DNA of 64,000 bases from Microbacterium aurantiacum (GTDB lineage: Bacteria > Actinomycetota > Actinomycetes > Actinomycetales > Microbacteriaceae). The position numbers were made by a program, and so were the translations under genes. Numbering within the stretch: position 1 is the stretch's first letter; each line of letters opens with the position of its first letter. This document shows positions 17,235 to 27,086 of this stretch, in pieces. Under the pieces are notes generated by a model that had not been told where the DNA came from, made no database searches, and saw only the letters and a list, made by a program, of their open reading frames with translations. Location of the stretch: the NCBI RefSeq assembly GCF_002872075.1, contig NZ_PGGU01000007.1, positions 124,001 to 188,000 on the forward strand, written 5' to 3'.

Positions 17235-18536
17235 CGCCGTGAAGCGAGCCTCGATCGCTTCACCGTGCGCGGGCAGGAGCTCGGCGGTCGCCATGGCGAC
17301 CACCCCCTCTCGCACCGCGGCGAGGGCCGCGTGGTCGTACTCGATCACCTGCTGAGGGCGCACGAACGTGTATGCCCCCAGCCCCGGGGCGTAGCGGGCC
17401 TGCCCACCTGTCGGGAGGACGTGATTGCTGCCCGCCATGTAGTCGCCGAGGCTGACCGGAGTCTGGTCTCCGACGAAGACGGCACCGGCGTTCGTGAAAG
17501 CGGATGCCGCCGCGCTCGCATCCTCGAGGTGGAGCTCGAGGTGCTCCGGGGCGTAGGCGTTGCTGAACGCCGTTGCCATCGCGCGGTCGTCCACCAGGAC
17601 GATCGCGGACTGCGGACCTTCCAGCGCTGCGGCGACCCGGACGCTGTGCCGCGTGACCGCCGCCTGCCGCTCGACCTCCATCGCGACCCGGTCGGCGAGG
17701 TCGGGTGAGTCGGTGACGAGCACGGCCGATGCCTGCTCGTCGTGCTCGGCCTGGCTGATGAGGTCGGCTGCGACGAGACGGGGGTCGGCGCGCGCATCGG
17801 CGACGATGAGGATCTCGGTGGCGCCTGCTTCGGAATCGGTGCCCACGACACCGGCGACGGCGCGCTTCGCGGAGGCGACGTAGTTGTTGCCGGGACCGGA
17901 GACGACGTCGACCGGGTCGAGGCCGAGGGTCGGCACGCCCCAGGCGAAGGCGCCGATGGCGCCGGCGCCGCCCATCGCGTAGACCTCGCTGATGCCGAGA
18001 AGGCCGGCCGCGGCGAGGATCGTCGGGTGCACGCGACCGTCCTGGTCGGACTGCGCCGGAGACGCGAGTGCGATCTGCTGCACTCCCGCGACCTGCGCGG
18101 GGACGACGTTCATGATGACGCTGGAGGACAGCGGCGCCTTGCCGCCGGGGATGTAGACGCCGACTCTGCCGACGGGCTGCCAGCGCTGGGTGATGCGCGC
18201 GCCCGCGCCGATCTCGGTGGTCCGGGCGGACGGCACCTGAGCAGCGGATCCCTGCCGCACCCGGCTGATGGCCTCTTCGAAAGCGGCGCGCACGGCGGGG
18301 TCGACGGAAGCCAGAGCCTCGTCGATGTGAGCCTGAGGCACGCGTACAGCATGTCCGGCGACGCCGTCGAAACGTTCGGCCTGCTCCCGCAGCGCCACCT
18401 CACCGCGTTCGCGCACATCGTCGACGATGCGTGTCGCGGCCTCCAGTGCCTCGGCGCGGGCCTGGACAGCACGCGGCACGGCCGCGAGCATGGCGACGGG
18501 CGAGAGCTCTCGCCCTCGGAGATCGATGGTGCGCAC
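17232..18536 (-). CDS. hisD: Histidinol dehydrogenase
   Basis: Catalyses the last two steps of histidine synthesis, L-histidinol to L-histidine with NAD. The 434-residue product has [16 protein letters not shown], the zinc-site segment [16 protein letters not shown], the ISQAEHDEQ region and LPTGGQARY near the C-terminus. The start is GTG with AAGGG about seven bases upstream. It begins three bases after the membrane-protein gene, so both probably share a transcript. No other his gene is nearby. Confidence 0.97.
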   Translation of the reverse strand: MRTIDLRGRELSPVAMLAAVPRAVQARAEALEAATRIVDDVRERGEVALREQAERFDGVAGHAVRVPQAHIDEALASVDPAVRAAFEEAISRVRQGSAAQVPSARTTEIGAGARITQRWQPVGRVGVYIPGGKAPLSSSVIMNVVPAQVAGVQQIALASPAQSDQDGRVHPTILAAAGLLGISEVYAMGGAGAIGAFAWGVPTLGLDPVDVVSGPGNNYVASAKRAVAGVVGTDSEAGATEILIVADARADPRLVAADLISQAEHDEQASAVLVTDSPDLADRVAMEVERQAAVTRHSVRVAAALEGPQSAIVLVDDRAMATAFSNAYAPEHLELHLEDASAAASAFTNAGAVFVGDQTPVSLGDYMAGSNHVLPTGGQARYAPGLGAYTFVRPQQVIEYDHAALAAVREGVVAMATAELLPAHGEAIEARFTA

Positions 18537-18539
18537 GTT

Positions 18540-19718
18540 CTAGCCCTTCGCGATGTCTGCGACGTCGTGCAGGTAGCCGATGCGTCCGTCGTCGTGCCGC
18601 ACGACATAGGCGCCGCCCCTGTCCTCGATCACGAGCGCCCAGGCGTCTGGGCCGATCCGGAACAGCGTCTCCCCGCGCTCGTCGTGGACGTCGCGCTCGG
18701 TCGGCGCGAGGATCCAGAAGGGCTGCGGGGCGGGAGCCTGCTCGCGCGGGTTCGTTGCATCGAGATCGGTGACGTCGTCCGGGCCCACGGCGGGTTCGGG
18801 GCTCTGATCAGCCAGCAGCGCGTCGATCTCATCGGATCCGGACTGCTCCTCAGCATCCTGCCCCCGCGACCGTCGCGAGTACGACGGCACATAGGCATCC
18901 TCGGACGTGGTCTCCTCGGTCCCGGTGTCCCCATTGGATGCGTGCGCGGCAGTGGGGACCTGGCCCGCGAAGTCGGAGCGCGCGATCTCGTCCGTCGTGT
19001 GAGCTCCGGACAGTTCGAGGTCGAGCACCATCGTGGCCGAGTCGTTCTGCGGAGTGCCTGCGACGGCATCCGACTCGCGGGCAGAAGCCTCGGGATCGGC
19101 GGTCACATCCTCCGAGGCGACCGGCGCCGTCTCCGCAGCGACCGGCTTCGGGCGCGGGATCACCGGTCGGACCGGGTTCGCGTTGCGGTGCGCCAGCGTG
19201 ACGAGTCGCCCCTGGAAGTCTTCCTTCAGGCCGGGAACGATCGGGGCGAAGACGGTGAAGGCGACGAGCGCCAGAGCTGTCAGCACCTGGAGGAGTGCGT
19301 TCCAGGGCAGAGTCCAGCCGCCGTACTCGACCGAGGCGGCCACCGCGCCCCACAGGCTGCCGAGCCACACGGTCGCCGAGACCGAGAAGGCGACGGAGGC
19401 GAACTGGTCGATGCCGAGCGAGCCGACCCGGCGGATGCCGTCCGGCGAGAACCGGCGAAGGACCAGCAGGAAGACGGCGACCGTCGGCAAGCCGATCGGC
19501 AGGATCCACTGGATTCCGAGCGCCCAGATCGACGCGCTGCCTCCGAGCGGGAAGAACGAGAGGACGAAGGCGACCACCCAGACAGCGACGATCAGCAGCT
19601 CGCGAAGGGTGAAGCCGAGGACACCGTACTCGGGTGTGACCTCGTCGTCGTAGAGGACTCCGTCCTCGATGAACGGATCGCTCTCGCTGTCGGTGATCTC
19701 GGGCTGGTCGGTGCTCAT
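18540..19718 (-). CDS. Unrecognised four-helix membrane protein with acidic linker
   Basis: A 392-residue protein I cannot name. After an acidic N-terminus (ITDSESDPFIEDGVLYDDEV) come about four membrane helices within residues 40-170. A long low-complexity linker rich in Glu, Asp, Ala and Ser follows, and then a compact C-terminal segment starting FWILAPTERDVHDERG and ending GRIGYLHDVADIAKG. This resembles a small beta-rich domain, possibly a sensor or binding module. AAAGGA lies five bases before the ATG at 19718. It lies between dnaE and hisD; co-transcription with hisD is likely. Confidence 0.75.
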   Translation of the reverse strand: MSTDQPEITDSESDPFIEDGVLYDDEVTPEYGVLGFTLRELLIVAVWVVAFVLSFFPLGGSASIWALGIQWILPIGLPTVAVFLLVLRRFSPDGIRRVGSLGIDQFASVAFSVSATVWLGSLWGAVAASVEYGGWTLPWNALLQVLTALALVAFTVFAPIVPGLKEDFQGRLVTLAHRNANPVRPVIPRPKPVAAETAPVASEDVTADPEASARESDAVAGTPQNDSATMVLDLELSGAHTTDEIARSDFAGQVPTAAHASNGDTGTEETTSEDAYVPSYSRRSRGQDAEEQSGSDEIDALLADQSPEPAVGPDDVTDLDATNPREQAPAPQPFWILAPTERDVHDERGETLFRIGPDAWALVIEDRGGAYVVRHDDGRIGYLHDVADIAKG

Positions 19719-19786
19719 AGTCGTCCTTTCGTCGCAGTGCGCGGCGGGGTCGTTCCGCGCTCCCAACGCGTCCCGATACTACCCGG

Positions 19787-22700
19787 TCATCCCAAACAGG
19801 ACGGGCCGAGCAGTGACTTGAGGTCACCGAACAGGTCGGCGGTCACCTTGACCGGCATCGGCACTTCGAACACCTTCGCGGTGCCGCCGCGGTGCACGCG
19901 CAGCACGACCTCGGTGTCTCCGGAGTGCCGACGCAGCACGTCGGCGAGCTCGTTCATCACGCGCTCCGTGGCACGCTGCTCCGCCAGCACGAGCGCAAGC
20001 GGTCCGGCCGCATCGAACGAGCCGACGTCGGGGGCGAAGGCCGACTGGGCATGGAGATTCAGCCCGTCGTCGCGGCGCGAGACGCGTCCGCGCACCGCGA
20101 GGATCGAGTCCTGCTGCAGCACGAGCTGGAACTCGGTGTAGGTCTTGCCCATGAACATCACGGTGACCTCGCCGTTGAAGTCCTCGACGGTGATCATGCC
20201 GTACGGGTTGCCGCTGGATTTCGCCACTCGGTGCTGCACGCTCGTGACGAGCCCGGCGACGGTGACCTGCTCGCCGTCCTGGATGTCTTCGGAGTTGTTC
20301 AGGTCATGGATCGAGATCGAGGCGTGCTTCGCCAGCGGGACCTCGAGTCCGGCGAGCGGATGGTCGGAGACGTAGAGTCCGAGCATCTCGCGTTCGAACG
20401 CCAGCTTGTCCTTCTTCGTCCACTCCGGGCGATCCGGCACCTTCGCGTCGTGCTGCGGCTCGTCCCAGAGGCTGTCGAAGTCGAAGCCGACCTCGCCGTG
20501 GGCCTCGCGACGCTTGTCGAGGACGATCTGCTCCACCGCATCCTCGTGGATCTCCATGAGGGCGCGGCGGGTGTGTCCGAGCGAGTCGAACGCCCCCGCT
20601 TTGATCAGCGACTCCACGGTGCGCTTGTTGGCGACGTGCAGCGGGACCTTGCTCAGGAAGTCGTGGAACGACGCGAAGTTCTCCTCCTGGCGGGCCTGCA
20701 CGATGCCGTCGACCACGTTGCTGCCGACGTTGCGCACCGCGCCGAGGCCGAAGCGGATGTCTTCTCCGACTGCGGCGAAGAAGTTGATGGACTGGCCGAC
20801 GTCCGGTGGAAGCACCTTGATGCCCATGCGGCGGCACTCGTTGAGGTACAGCGCCATCTTGTCCTTCGAGTCGCCGACGCTGGTGAGCAGCGCCGCCATG
20901 TACTCGGCGGGATAGTGCGCCTTGAGGTATGCGGTCCAGTACGAGATCACGCCATAGGCGGCGGAGTGCGCTTTGTTGAAGGCGTAGTCGGAGAAGGGCA
21001 GCAGGATGTCCCAGATCGCCTTCACGGCGCCGTCCGAGTACCCGTTGGCGTGCATGCCGGCCTGGAAGCCGGCGTACTGCTTGTCCAGTTCGGACTTCTT
21101 CTTCTTGCCCATCGCGCGACGGAGGATGTCGGCCTGGCCGAGCGAGAAGCCGGCCACGCGCTGGGCGATCGCCATCACCTGCTCCTGGTAGATGATCAGG
21201 CCGTAGGACTCGTCCAGGATGTCGGCGATCGACTCGGAGAGCTCGGGGTGGATCGGCGTGATCTCCTGGAGGCCGTTCTTGCGCAGGGCGTAGTTGGTGT
21301 GCGAGTTCGCACCCATGGGGCCCGGACGGTACAGCGCGATGAGCGCCGAGATGTCGCCGAAGTTGTCGGGTTTCATCAGGCGCATCAGCGAGCGCATCGG
21401 CCCGCCGTCGAGCTGGAACACGCCGAGCGAGTCACCACGGGCGAGCAGGTCGTAGGAGCCCTGGTCGTCGAGCGCGAGTTCTTCGAGCACGAGGTCTTCG
21501 CCGCGGTTGAGCTTGATGTTCGCCAGGGCGTCGGAGATGATCGTCAGGTTTCGCAGCCCGAGGAAGTCCATCTTGATGAGTCCGAGGGACTCGCACGACG
21601 GGTAGTCGAACTGCGTGACGATCTGACCGTCCTGCTCCCGCTTCATGATCGGGATGATGTCGATCAGGGGGTCGGACGACATGATGACGCCCGCAGCGTG
21701 CACGCCCCACTGGCGTTTCAGGTTCTCCAGCCCCAGCGCCGTGTCGAAGACCGTCTTCGCCTCCGGGTCGGTCTCGATGACGACCCGGAACTCGCCGGCC
21801 TCTTTGTAGCGCGGATGCGTCGGGTCGAACATCCCGTCCAGCGGCATGTCCTTGCCCATGACGGCCGGCGGCATCGCCTTGGTGAGCTTCTCCCCCATGC
21901 TGAACGGGAAGCCGAGAACGCGACCGGCATCCTTCAGGGCCTGCTTGGCCTTGATCGTGCCGTAGGTCACGATCTGCGCGACGCGCTCGTCGCCGTACTT
22001 CGCGGTGACGTACTGGATCACCTCGGAGCGGCGGCGATCATCGAAGTCGACGTCGAAGTCGGGCATCGAGACGCGGTCGGGGTTGAGGAAGCGCTCGAAG
22101 AGGAGGCCATGTGCGATCGGGTCGAGGTCCGTGATCCCCATGGCGTATGCGGCCATGGACCCGGCACCGGAACCACGACCAGGGCCGACCCGGATGCCGT
22201 TCTTCTTGGCCCAGTTGATGAAGTCGGCGACCACGAGGAAGTAGCCGGGGAATCCCATCTGGGTGATGACGCCCGACTCGTACTCGGCCCGCTTGCGGAC
22301 GTCATCGGGGATGCCGTGCGGGTAGCGCATCTGCAGGCCCTGCTCGACCTCCTTGATGAACCAGCTCTCCTCGGTCTCGCCCTGCGGCACCGGGAAGTTG
22401 GGCATGTAGTTCGCGCTGGTGTTGAACTCGACGTCGCAGCGTTCGGCGATGAGCAGCGTCGAGTCGCAGGCCTCTGGGTTGTCGCGGAAGATCTGCCGCA
22501 TCTCCGCGGCGGACTTCACGTAGTAGCCGTCGCCGTCGAACTTGAAACGGTTCGGGTCGTCGAGCGTCGATCCCGACTGCACGCAGAGCAGAGCGGCGTG
22601 GCTGGTGGCATCGTGCTGGTGGGTGTAGTGCAGGTCGTTGGTGCCGACGAGGGGGATGCTGAGGTCCTTGGCGATCTTCAGCAGGTCTGTCATGATCCGG

Positions 22701-23299
22701 CGCTCGATGGAGAGGCCGTGGTCCATGATCTCGGCGAAGTAGTTCTCCTTGCCGAAGAGGTCCTGGAACTCGGCCGCCGCCGCCCGTGCGGCGTCGTACT
22801 GCCCGAGGCGGAGACGGGTCTGGATCTCGCCGGAGGGGCAGCCGGTCGTGGCGATGAGTCCCTTGGAGTATTTCTGCAGGATCTCGCGGTCCATGCGGGG
22901 CTTGAAGTAATAGCCCTCCATGCTCGCCAGAGACGAGAGCCGGAAGAGGTTGTGCATGCCCTCGGTCGTCTCGCTGAGGAGGGTCATGTGCGTGTACGCA
23001 CCCGAGCCGGAGACGTCGTCCCGCTGCTGCTCGGGCGATCCCCAGCGCACTCGCGTCTTGTCGCTGCGGTGCGTCCCCGGAGTGACATAGGCCTCGATGC
23101 CGATGATCGGCTTGATGCCGGCATCCTTCGCCGTCTTGTAGAACTCGAAGGCGGCGAACGTATTGCCGTGGTCGGTCACCGCGACGGCCGGCATCCCCTG
23201 TTTCACGGCCTCCTGGATCAGCGGCCCGACCCGCGCAGCACCGTCCAGCATCGAGTACTCGCTGTGCACGTGCAGGTGAACGAAGGAGTCGGATGCCAT
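19787..23299 (-). CDS. dnaE: DNA polymerase III alpha subunit
   Basis: The replicative C-family polymerase, 1170 residues, normal for actinobacterial DnaE1. The N-terminal PHP domain keeps its metal ligands (VHLHVHSEYSMLDG, VTDHGN), consistent with intrinsic PHP proofreading as described for mycobacterial DnaE1. The polymerase active site is MPDFDVDFDDRRR. HhH and OB-fold regions follow (VTVAGLVTSVQHRVAKSSG). A TAGACT box seven bases before the ATG at 23299 indicates a leaderless transcript. I take it as DnaE1 rather than the mutagenic DnaE2 because of its length and intact PHP residues. Confidence 0.97.
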   Translation of the reverse strand: MASDSFVHLHVHSEYSMLDGAARVGPLIQEAVKQGMPAVAVTDHGNTFAAFEFYKTAKDAGIKPIIGIEAYVTPGTHRSDKTRVRWGSPEQQRDDVSGSGAYTHMTLLSETTEGMHNLFRLSSLASMEGYYFKPRMDREILQKYSKGLIATTGCPSGEIQTRLRLGQYDAARAAAAEFQDLFGKENYFAEIMDHGLSIERRIMTDLLKIAKDLSIPLVGTNDLHYTHQHDATSHAALLCVQSGSTLDDPNRFKFDGDGYYVKSAAEMRQIFRDNPEACDSTLLIAERCDVEFNTSANYMPNFPVPQGETEESWFIKEVEQGLQMRYPHGIPDDVRKRAEYESGVITQMGFPGYFLVVADFINWAKKNGIRVGPGRGSGAGSMAAYAMGITDLDPIAHGLLFERFLNPDRVSMPDFDVDFDDRRRSEVIQYVTAKYGDERVAQIVTYGTIKAKQALKDAGRVLGFPFSMGEKLTKAMPPAVMGKDMPLDGMFDPTHPRYKEAGEFRVVIETDPEAKTVFDTALGLENLKRQWGVHAAGVIMSSDPLIDIIPIMKREQDGQIVTQFDYPSCESLGLIKMDFLGLRNLTIISDALANIKLNRGEDLVLEELALDDQGSYDLLARGDSLGVFQLDGGPMRSLMRLMKPDNFGDISALIALYRPGPMGANSHTNYALRKNGLQEITPIHPELSESIADILDESYGLIIYQEQVMAIAQRVAGFSLGQADILRRAMGKKKKSELDKQYAGFQAGMHANGYSDGAVKAIWDILLPFSDYAFNKAHSAAYGVISYWTAYLKAHYPAEYMAALLTSVGDSKDKMALYLNECRRMGIKVLPPDVGQSINFFAAVGEDIRFGLGAVRNVGSNVVDGIVQARQEENFASFHDFLSKVPLHVANKRTVESLIKAGAFDSLGHTRRALMEIHEDAVEQIVLDKRREAHGEVGFDFDSLWDEPQHDAKVPDRPEWTKKDKLAFEREMLGLYVSDHPLAGLEVPLAKHASISIHDLNNSEDIQDGEQVTVAGLVTSVQHRVAKSSGNPYGMITVEDFNGEVTVMFMGKTYTEFQLVLQQDSILAVRGRVSRRDDGLNLHAQSAFAPDVGSFDAAGPLALVLAEQRATERVMNELADVLRRHSGDTEVVLRVHRGGTAKVFEVPMPVKVTADLFGDLKSLLGPSCLG

Positions 23300-23306
23300 G
23301 GGTTCA

Positions 23307-23312
23307 AGTCTA
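23307..23312 (-). promoter_or_regulatory. -10 box of dnaE
   Basis: TAGACT on the minus strand, seven bases, then the dnaE ATG, a leaderless layout. Confidence 0.55.
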
Positions 23313-23349
23313 CTTTCGGCGTCAGACGTTGCAGTTCAGAGTGCCGGAT

Positions 23350-23922
23350 TCAAGAGAGATCGAGCCGCATGAGCACCCGCGGGAATCCGTCGAGCACCGA
23401 GCCGGTATCCGCCGCCTTCTTGAAGCCGGCATCCTCGAAGAGCCTTCTCGTGCCCACGTAGGCCATGGTCAGGTTCACCTTCTCGCCGCCATTGTCGACG
23501 GGATAGCCTTCGATCGCCGGAGCTCCGCGTTCTCTCGCGTACGCGACCGCTCCCTCGATCAACGCGTGCGAGACGCCCTGCTTCCGATATCCGGGACGTA
23601 CCCGGAAGCACCACAGCGACCACACGTCGAGCTCGTCGACGTGCGGGATCAGCCGGTTCCGCGCGAAGCTCGTGTCGCGCCGCGGGTGCACAGCGGCCCA
23701 GCCGACCGGCTCGTCGTCGAGGTACGCGATCACGCCCGGTGGCGGATCGTGTTCGCACAGTTCACGCACGCGGTCCGCACGCGCCTGCCCGGTCAGCGAC
23801 AGGTTCTCCTTGCTGCCGACGCGGTAGCTCAGGCAGAAGCACACGTTCGATGTCGGCTTCTTCGGTCCTACCAGCGCCGCGACATCCTCGAAAACGGTCG
23901 CGGGCCGCACCTCGATGCTCAT
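23350..23922 (-). CDS. GNAT-family N-acetyltransferase
   Basis: A 190-residue acetyltransferase-fold protein. The acetyl-CoA loop is in FRVRPGYRKQGVSHALIEGAV and the C-terminal part is GTRRLFEDAGFKKAA. An N-terminal VCFCLSYRVG segment contributes two cysteines of unknown role. I start at ATG 23922 (MSIEVRPATV); the frame to 24087 would overlap the neighbouring pseudouridine synthase gene. The sequence before the start holds CAGACT six bases upstream, a poor -10 box. The substrate is unknown. Confidence 0.82.
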   Translation of the reverse strand: MSIEVRPATVFEDVAALVGPKKPTSNVCFCLSYRVGSKENLSLTGQARADRVRELCEHDPPPGVIAYLDDEPVGWAAVHPRRDTSFARNRLIPHVDELDVWSLWCFRVRPGYRKQGVSHALIEGAVAYARERGAPAIEGYPVDNGGEKVNLTMAYVGTRRLFEDAGFKKAADTGSVLDGFPRVLMRLDLS

Positions 23923-23969
23923 GAGCACAGTCTGCCCGAAGCATCCGACACCCCGAAGGTGCGGCGTGA

Positions 23970-24890
23970 CTACTCCCCGCGGAGCACGTCGAGCGCGTGC
24001 CGGAAGTCTGCCGGATACGGCGACTCGAACTGCACCCAGTCGCCGGTGGCGGGGTGGTGGAAGGCGAGCCGATGCGCGTGCAGCCACTGCCGCGTCAGGC
24101 CGAGCCTGGCCGACATCGTCGGGTCGGAACCGTACAGGGGGTCACCCACGCAGGGATGCCGGTGCGCGGCCATGTGCACGCGGATCTGGTGCGTGCGGCC
24201 GGTCTCGAGGTGGATCTCCAGGAGCGAAGCCCCGGGAAATGCCTCGAGCGTCTCGTAGTGCGTGACCGACGGCTTGCCGTCCGGGATCACGGCGAACTTC
24301 CACGAGTGGTTCGGGTGCCGTCCGATCGGCGCATCGATCGTTCCCGCCAGCGGATCCGGATGCCCCTGGACGACCGCGTGGTAGATCTTCTCCACCGTGC
24401 GCTCCTTGAACGCGCGCTTCAGTGCGGTGTACGCGGTCTCGGTCTTCGCGACCACCATGAGTCCGCTGGTACCGACGTCGAGCCGGTGCACGACGCCCTG
24501 GCGCTCCGGGGCTCCGCTCGTCGCGACCTGGAACCCCGCAGCCGCCAGGGCTCCGACGACGGTCGGCCCCTCCCAGCCCACCGAGGGGTGCGCGGCGACG
24601 CCGGTCGGCTTGTCGACCACGACGATGTCGTCGTCGTCGTGGACGATACCGAGATCGGGTACCGCGATCGGGATGATCCGCGGCTCCTCCTTCGGTCGCC
24701 ATTCGACCTCGAGCCAGCCGCCACCGCGTAGACGATCGGACTTGTCGAGCGTCACGCCGTCGAGCCTGACGCCGCCGGCCGACGCCACATCAGCGGCGAA
24801 GGTGCGTGAGAAGCCGAGCATCTTGGCCAGTGCCGCATCGACGCGCGCACCGTCCAGACCGTCGGGGACGGGAAGAGACCGCGATTCCAC
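23970..24890 (-). CDS. RluD-family pseudouridine synthase
   Basis: A 306-residue RluA/RluD-type enzyme that isomerises uridine in RNA. An N-terminal S4-like RNA-binding segment ([25 protein letters not shown]) precedes the catalytic domain. The catalytic aspartate is in [15 protein letters not shown], and the C-terminal [24 protein letters not shown] motif is intact. The start is GTG, three bases after the lspA stop, with GGAG inside the lspA end. Pairing of lspA with such a synthase is common in bacteria. The exact RNA target is not certain, so I give no symbol. Confidence 0.93.
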   Translation of the reverse strand: MESRSLPVPDGLDGARVDAALAKMLGFSRTFAADVASAGGVRLDGVTLDKSDRLRGGGWLEVEWRPKEEPRIIPIAVPDLGIVHDDDDIVVVDKPTGVAAHPSVGWEGPTVVGALAAAGFQVATSGAPERQGVVHRLDVGTSGLMVVAKTETAYTALKRAFKERTVEKIYHAVVQGHPDPLAGTIDAPIGRHPNHSWKFAVIPDGKPSVTHYETLEAFPGASLLEIHLETGRTHQIRVHMAAHRHPCVGDPLYGSDPTMSARLGLTRQWLHAHRLAFHHPATGDWVQFESPYPADFRHALDVLRGE

Positions 24891-24893
24891 CGT

Positions 24894-25475
24894 TCAGTGC
24901 TCCACGTCGACCGGTTTGGGCTCATCCGGGTTCTCGGATGCCGCCGCTTCAGCCGCGGCATGGTCACGATCGCGGGTGCCATCGAACCGGAGCCCGAAGA
25001 CCACGAGCAGCGCGACCGAGATCATCCCGGTCACGATGAAGATGTCCGCGACGTTGAAGATAGCGGGCATCATCCACGGCATCGAGATCATGTCGACGAC
25101 TTCACCGACAGGGAATCCCGGCTCGCGGAGCAGTCGGTCCGTGAGGTTGCCGAGCACGCCGCCGAGCAGACATCCGAAGACGACGGCCCAGAGCCGCGAG
25201 CGCAACGCGAGCGCCTTCCAGATGATCACGGCAGCGACGACCGACAGCGCGATCGTGAAGATCCAGGTCACCTCGGACCCGAGCGAGAACGCCGCTCCGG
25301 GGTTGCGGACGTAGTACAGCTGAAGGAAGCCTCCGAGCACCGGAACGGATTCCTGCAGCGGCAGGTGGGTGATCGTGAGGTGCTTCACAAACTGATCGGC
25401 GGCCAGCACGAGCGCTGCGAGAATCGCAACGATCGCACCGGCCGCCGACCGACGAAGGGGACGACGTCCTGGCAA
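24894..25475 (-). CDS. lspA: Lipoprotein signal peptidase
   Basis: Signal peptidase II cleaves prolipoproteins before the lipidated cysteine; CtaC in this window is one probable substrate. The 193-residue product has four membrane helices and both catalytic aspartates (NLTDRLL and FNVADIFI), plus the VRNPGAAFS motif. The start appears to be TTG at 25475, with AGGT upstream and no in-frame ATG or GTG before the first helix. A polar tail rich in Glu, Ala and Pro ends the protein. It lies ten bases after divIVA. Confidence 0.95.
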   Translation of the reverse strand: MPGRRPLRRSAAGAIVAILAALVLAADQFVKHLTITHLPLQESVPVLGGFLQLYYVRNPGAAFSLGSEVTWIFTIALSVVAAVIIWKALALRSRLWAVVFGCLLGGVLGNLTDRLLREPGFPVGEVVDMISMPWMMPAIFNVADIFIVTGMISVALLVVFGLRFDGTRDRDHAAAEAAASENPDEPKPVDVEH

Positions 25476-25484
25476 AGGGTCGAC

Positions 25485-26084
25485 CTACAGTCCGATCGCC
25501 GAGACAGGCGTCGAGTCCGTCGACGCCGACTTCTCGTCGAGGTCGCGGAGCTGGCCCTCGATGTAGCCGCGAAGCTGGTTGCGGTAGTCGCGCTCGAAGT
25601 TGCGGAGTTCGGTGATGCGGGCCTCGAGCGAGTTGCGCTCGCGCTCCATGCGGGAGGTCTCTTCGCGCTGCTTGGCCTCGGCCTCGCCGCGGATGCGGTT
25701 CACCTCTGCCTCGGCGTCGGCGATGAGCTGGTTGCGCTTCGCCTCGCCCTCGGCGACGTGCTCGTCGTGCAGACGCTGCGCGAGCTCGATGATGCCTGCG
25801 GTCGCGGTCGCGGAGCCGGAGGCTGCGGGCTCTGCCGGGACCTCGGCGACGGGGGCGGGCGCGGGGGCCTCGACGACGGCAGGAGCCGGGGCTGCAGCCT
25901 CAGGAGCCGCACCGGACTCGTACGCGGCCAGCTTGGCCTTGAGCTCGACGTTCTCCTCGAGCGCCTTGCGCCACTCGATGACGATCTCGTCGAGGAAGTC
26001 GTCCACCTCGTCCGGGTCGAAGCCGTCCTTGAAACGGACGTGCTGGAACTGCTTGGTGACGACGTCATCCGGGGTAAGTGCCAT
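25485..26084 (-). CDS. wag31: DivIVA/Wag31 polar growth protein
   Basis: A 199-residue membrane-curvature-sensing scaffold that in actinobacteria organises polar or septal wall synthesis. The N-terminal DivIVA lipid-binding domain is intact (MALTPDDVVTKQFQHVRFKDGFDPDEVDDFLDEI). A proline/alanine-rich linker (residues about 68-105) is followed by a coiled coil rich in Glu and Arg. AGAGGAG lies seven bases before the ATG at 26084. It closes the ftsZ-yggS-sepF-yggT-divIVA series, but a promoter box 94 bases upstream suggests separate transcription. Confidence 0.95.
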   Translation of the reverse strand: MALTPDDVVTKQFQHVRFKDGFDPDEVDDFLDEIVIEWRKALEENVELKAKLAAYESGAAPEAAAPAPAVVEAPAPAPVAEVPAEPAASGSATATAGIIELAQRLHDEHVAEGEAKRNQLIADAEAEVNRIRGEAEAKQREETSRMERERNSLEARITELRNFERDYRNQLRGYIEGQLRDLDEKSASTDSTPVSAIGL

Positions 26085-26177
26085 GGGTGGCTCCTCTTTC
26101 GATGAGTTCTTTTGCCAGTTTCGATGTATGGCGTGGTCGTGATGTGGCGCGAACCCGGGGCGCGCACCTGGGAGCCA

Positions 26178-26183
26178 AGCATA
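26178..26183 (-). promoter_or_regulatory. -10 box of wag31
   Basis: TATGCT on the minus strand, about 94 bases before the wag31 ATG. It lies in the 183-base gap after yggT and implies a leader of about 85 bases. Confidence 0.4.
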
Positions 26184-26267
26184 GTCCCCGTGTCTGAAAG
26201 ACGCGATGCCGCGACACCCCATGCGCGACGAACTCGTCGGGCCGACGCCCGGTGGTTCGAGCGTCTC

Positions 26268-26564
26268 TCAGGTGAAGAGGCTGACGATGTTCATGAGGAT
26301 CAGCACCACGAGCATGGTGAGCGCGAATCCGAAGTCCAGAGACAGCGTTCCGATGCGCAACGGCGGAATCAGGCGCCGGAAGAACCGGATCGGGGGGTCG
26401 GTGATCGTGTAGACGATCTCAGCGACGATCAGGCCAGGACCCTTCGGACGCCACTCCCTGTTGAACAGCGGAATGTAGTCGAGGATCAGACGCGCGAAGA
26501 GGACGAGGATGTACAACAGCAGCATCAGGTGAACGATGCTGGCGAGGACGGAGACCAGCTCCAC
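26268..26564 (-). CDS. YggT-family membrane protein
   Basis: A 98-residue protein with two YggT hydrophobic segments (VLASIVHLMLLLYILVLFAR and the C-terminal FGFALTMLVVLILMNIVSL) and the family motif DPPIRFFRRLIPPLR between them. The start is GTG, three bases after the sepF stop. YggT/YlmG proteins sit beside sepF and divIVA in many Gram-positive bacteria and are linked to division or membrane organisation; the molecular role is unclear. Confidence 0.92.
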   Translation of the reverse strand: MELVSVLASIVHLMLLLYILVLFARLILDYIPLFNREWRPKGPGLIVAEIVYTITDPPIRFFRRLIPPLRIGTLSLDFGFALTMLVVLILMNIVSLFT

Positions 26565-26567
26565 GGG

Positions 26568-27044
26568 TTACGACTGGTCGAAGCCCGCAGACTCGGCGTC
26601 TGCGTGTGCGATTCCCCCGTGGCCCGACACCGCGATGTTCTCCGGCGACAGCAGGAAGACCTTCGACGTCACGCGCTCGATGCGGCCGTAGAGGCCCAGG
26701 GAGAGACCGCTGGCGAAGTCGATGAGGCGTCGCGCGTCGGCGTCGCTCATCTGGGACAGGTTGATGATGACCGGCACGCCCTCGCGGAAGCTCTCGGCGA
26801 TCAGCTGGGCGTCGCGGTACTGCTTCGGATGCACAGTCAGGATCTCGTTCACCGTGCCGGCAGCAGGCTGCCGCACGGCGACAGGACGGCGCAGTGGCGT
26901 CACGGGGGCCGGAACGGCCTCCTCCCGATCGCGCTGCTCGCGGTCGCGGTGAGCACGGGCAGGAGCTTGCGTCTCCTCCTCGTAGACCTCTTCCTCGTCG
27001 GCGAGGCCGAGATACACCATGGTCTTCTTCAGCGGGTTACCCAT
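26568..27044 (-). CDS. sepF: Cell division protein SepF
   Basis: SepF anchors FtsZ to the membrane; actinobacteria lack FtsA and ZipA. The 158-residue product has the N-terminal amphipathic membrane-targeting helix ([14 protein letters not shown]), an acidic/basic linker, and the C-terminal SepF core ([61 protein letters not shown]). GGAGG lies about six bases before the ATG. It is part of the ftsZ-yggS-sepF-yggT block. Confidence 0.96.
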   Translation of the reverse strand: MGNPLKKTMVYLGLADEEEVYEEETQAPARAHRDREQRDREEAVPAPVTPLRRPVAVRQPAAGTVNEILTVHPKQYRDAQLIAESFREGVPVIINLSQMSDADARRLIDFASGLSLGLYGRIERVTSKVFLLSPENIAVSGHGGIAHADAESAGFDQS

Positions 27045-27086
27045 CGTGTCCTCCGGTTCGAACGTTCGGGCTGGTCTGTTTAGAGG

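Noticed and set aside
19892..23461. A 1189-residue plus-strand open frame antisense to dnaE
   Set aside because: The opposite strand is a full, motif-complete DnaE. The plus-strand product is a repetitive Val/Glu/Arg/His sequence without any family features.
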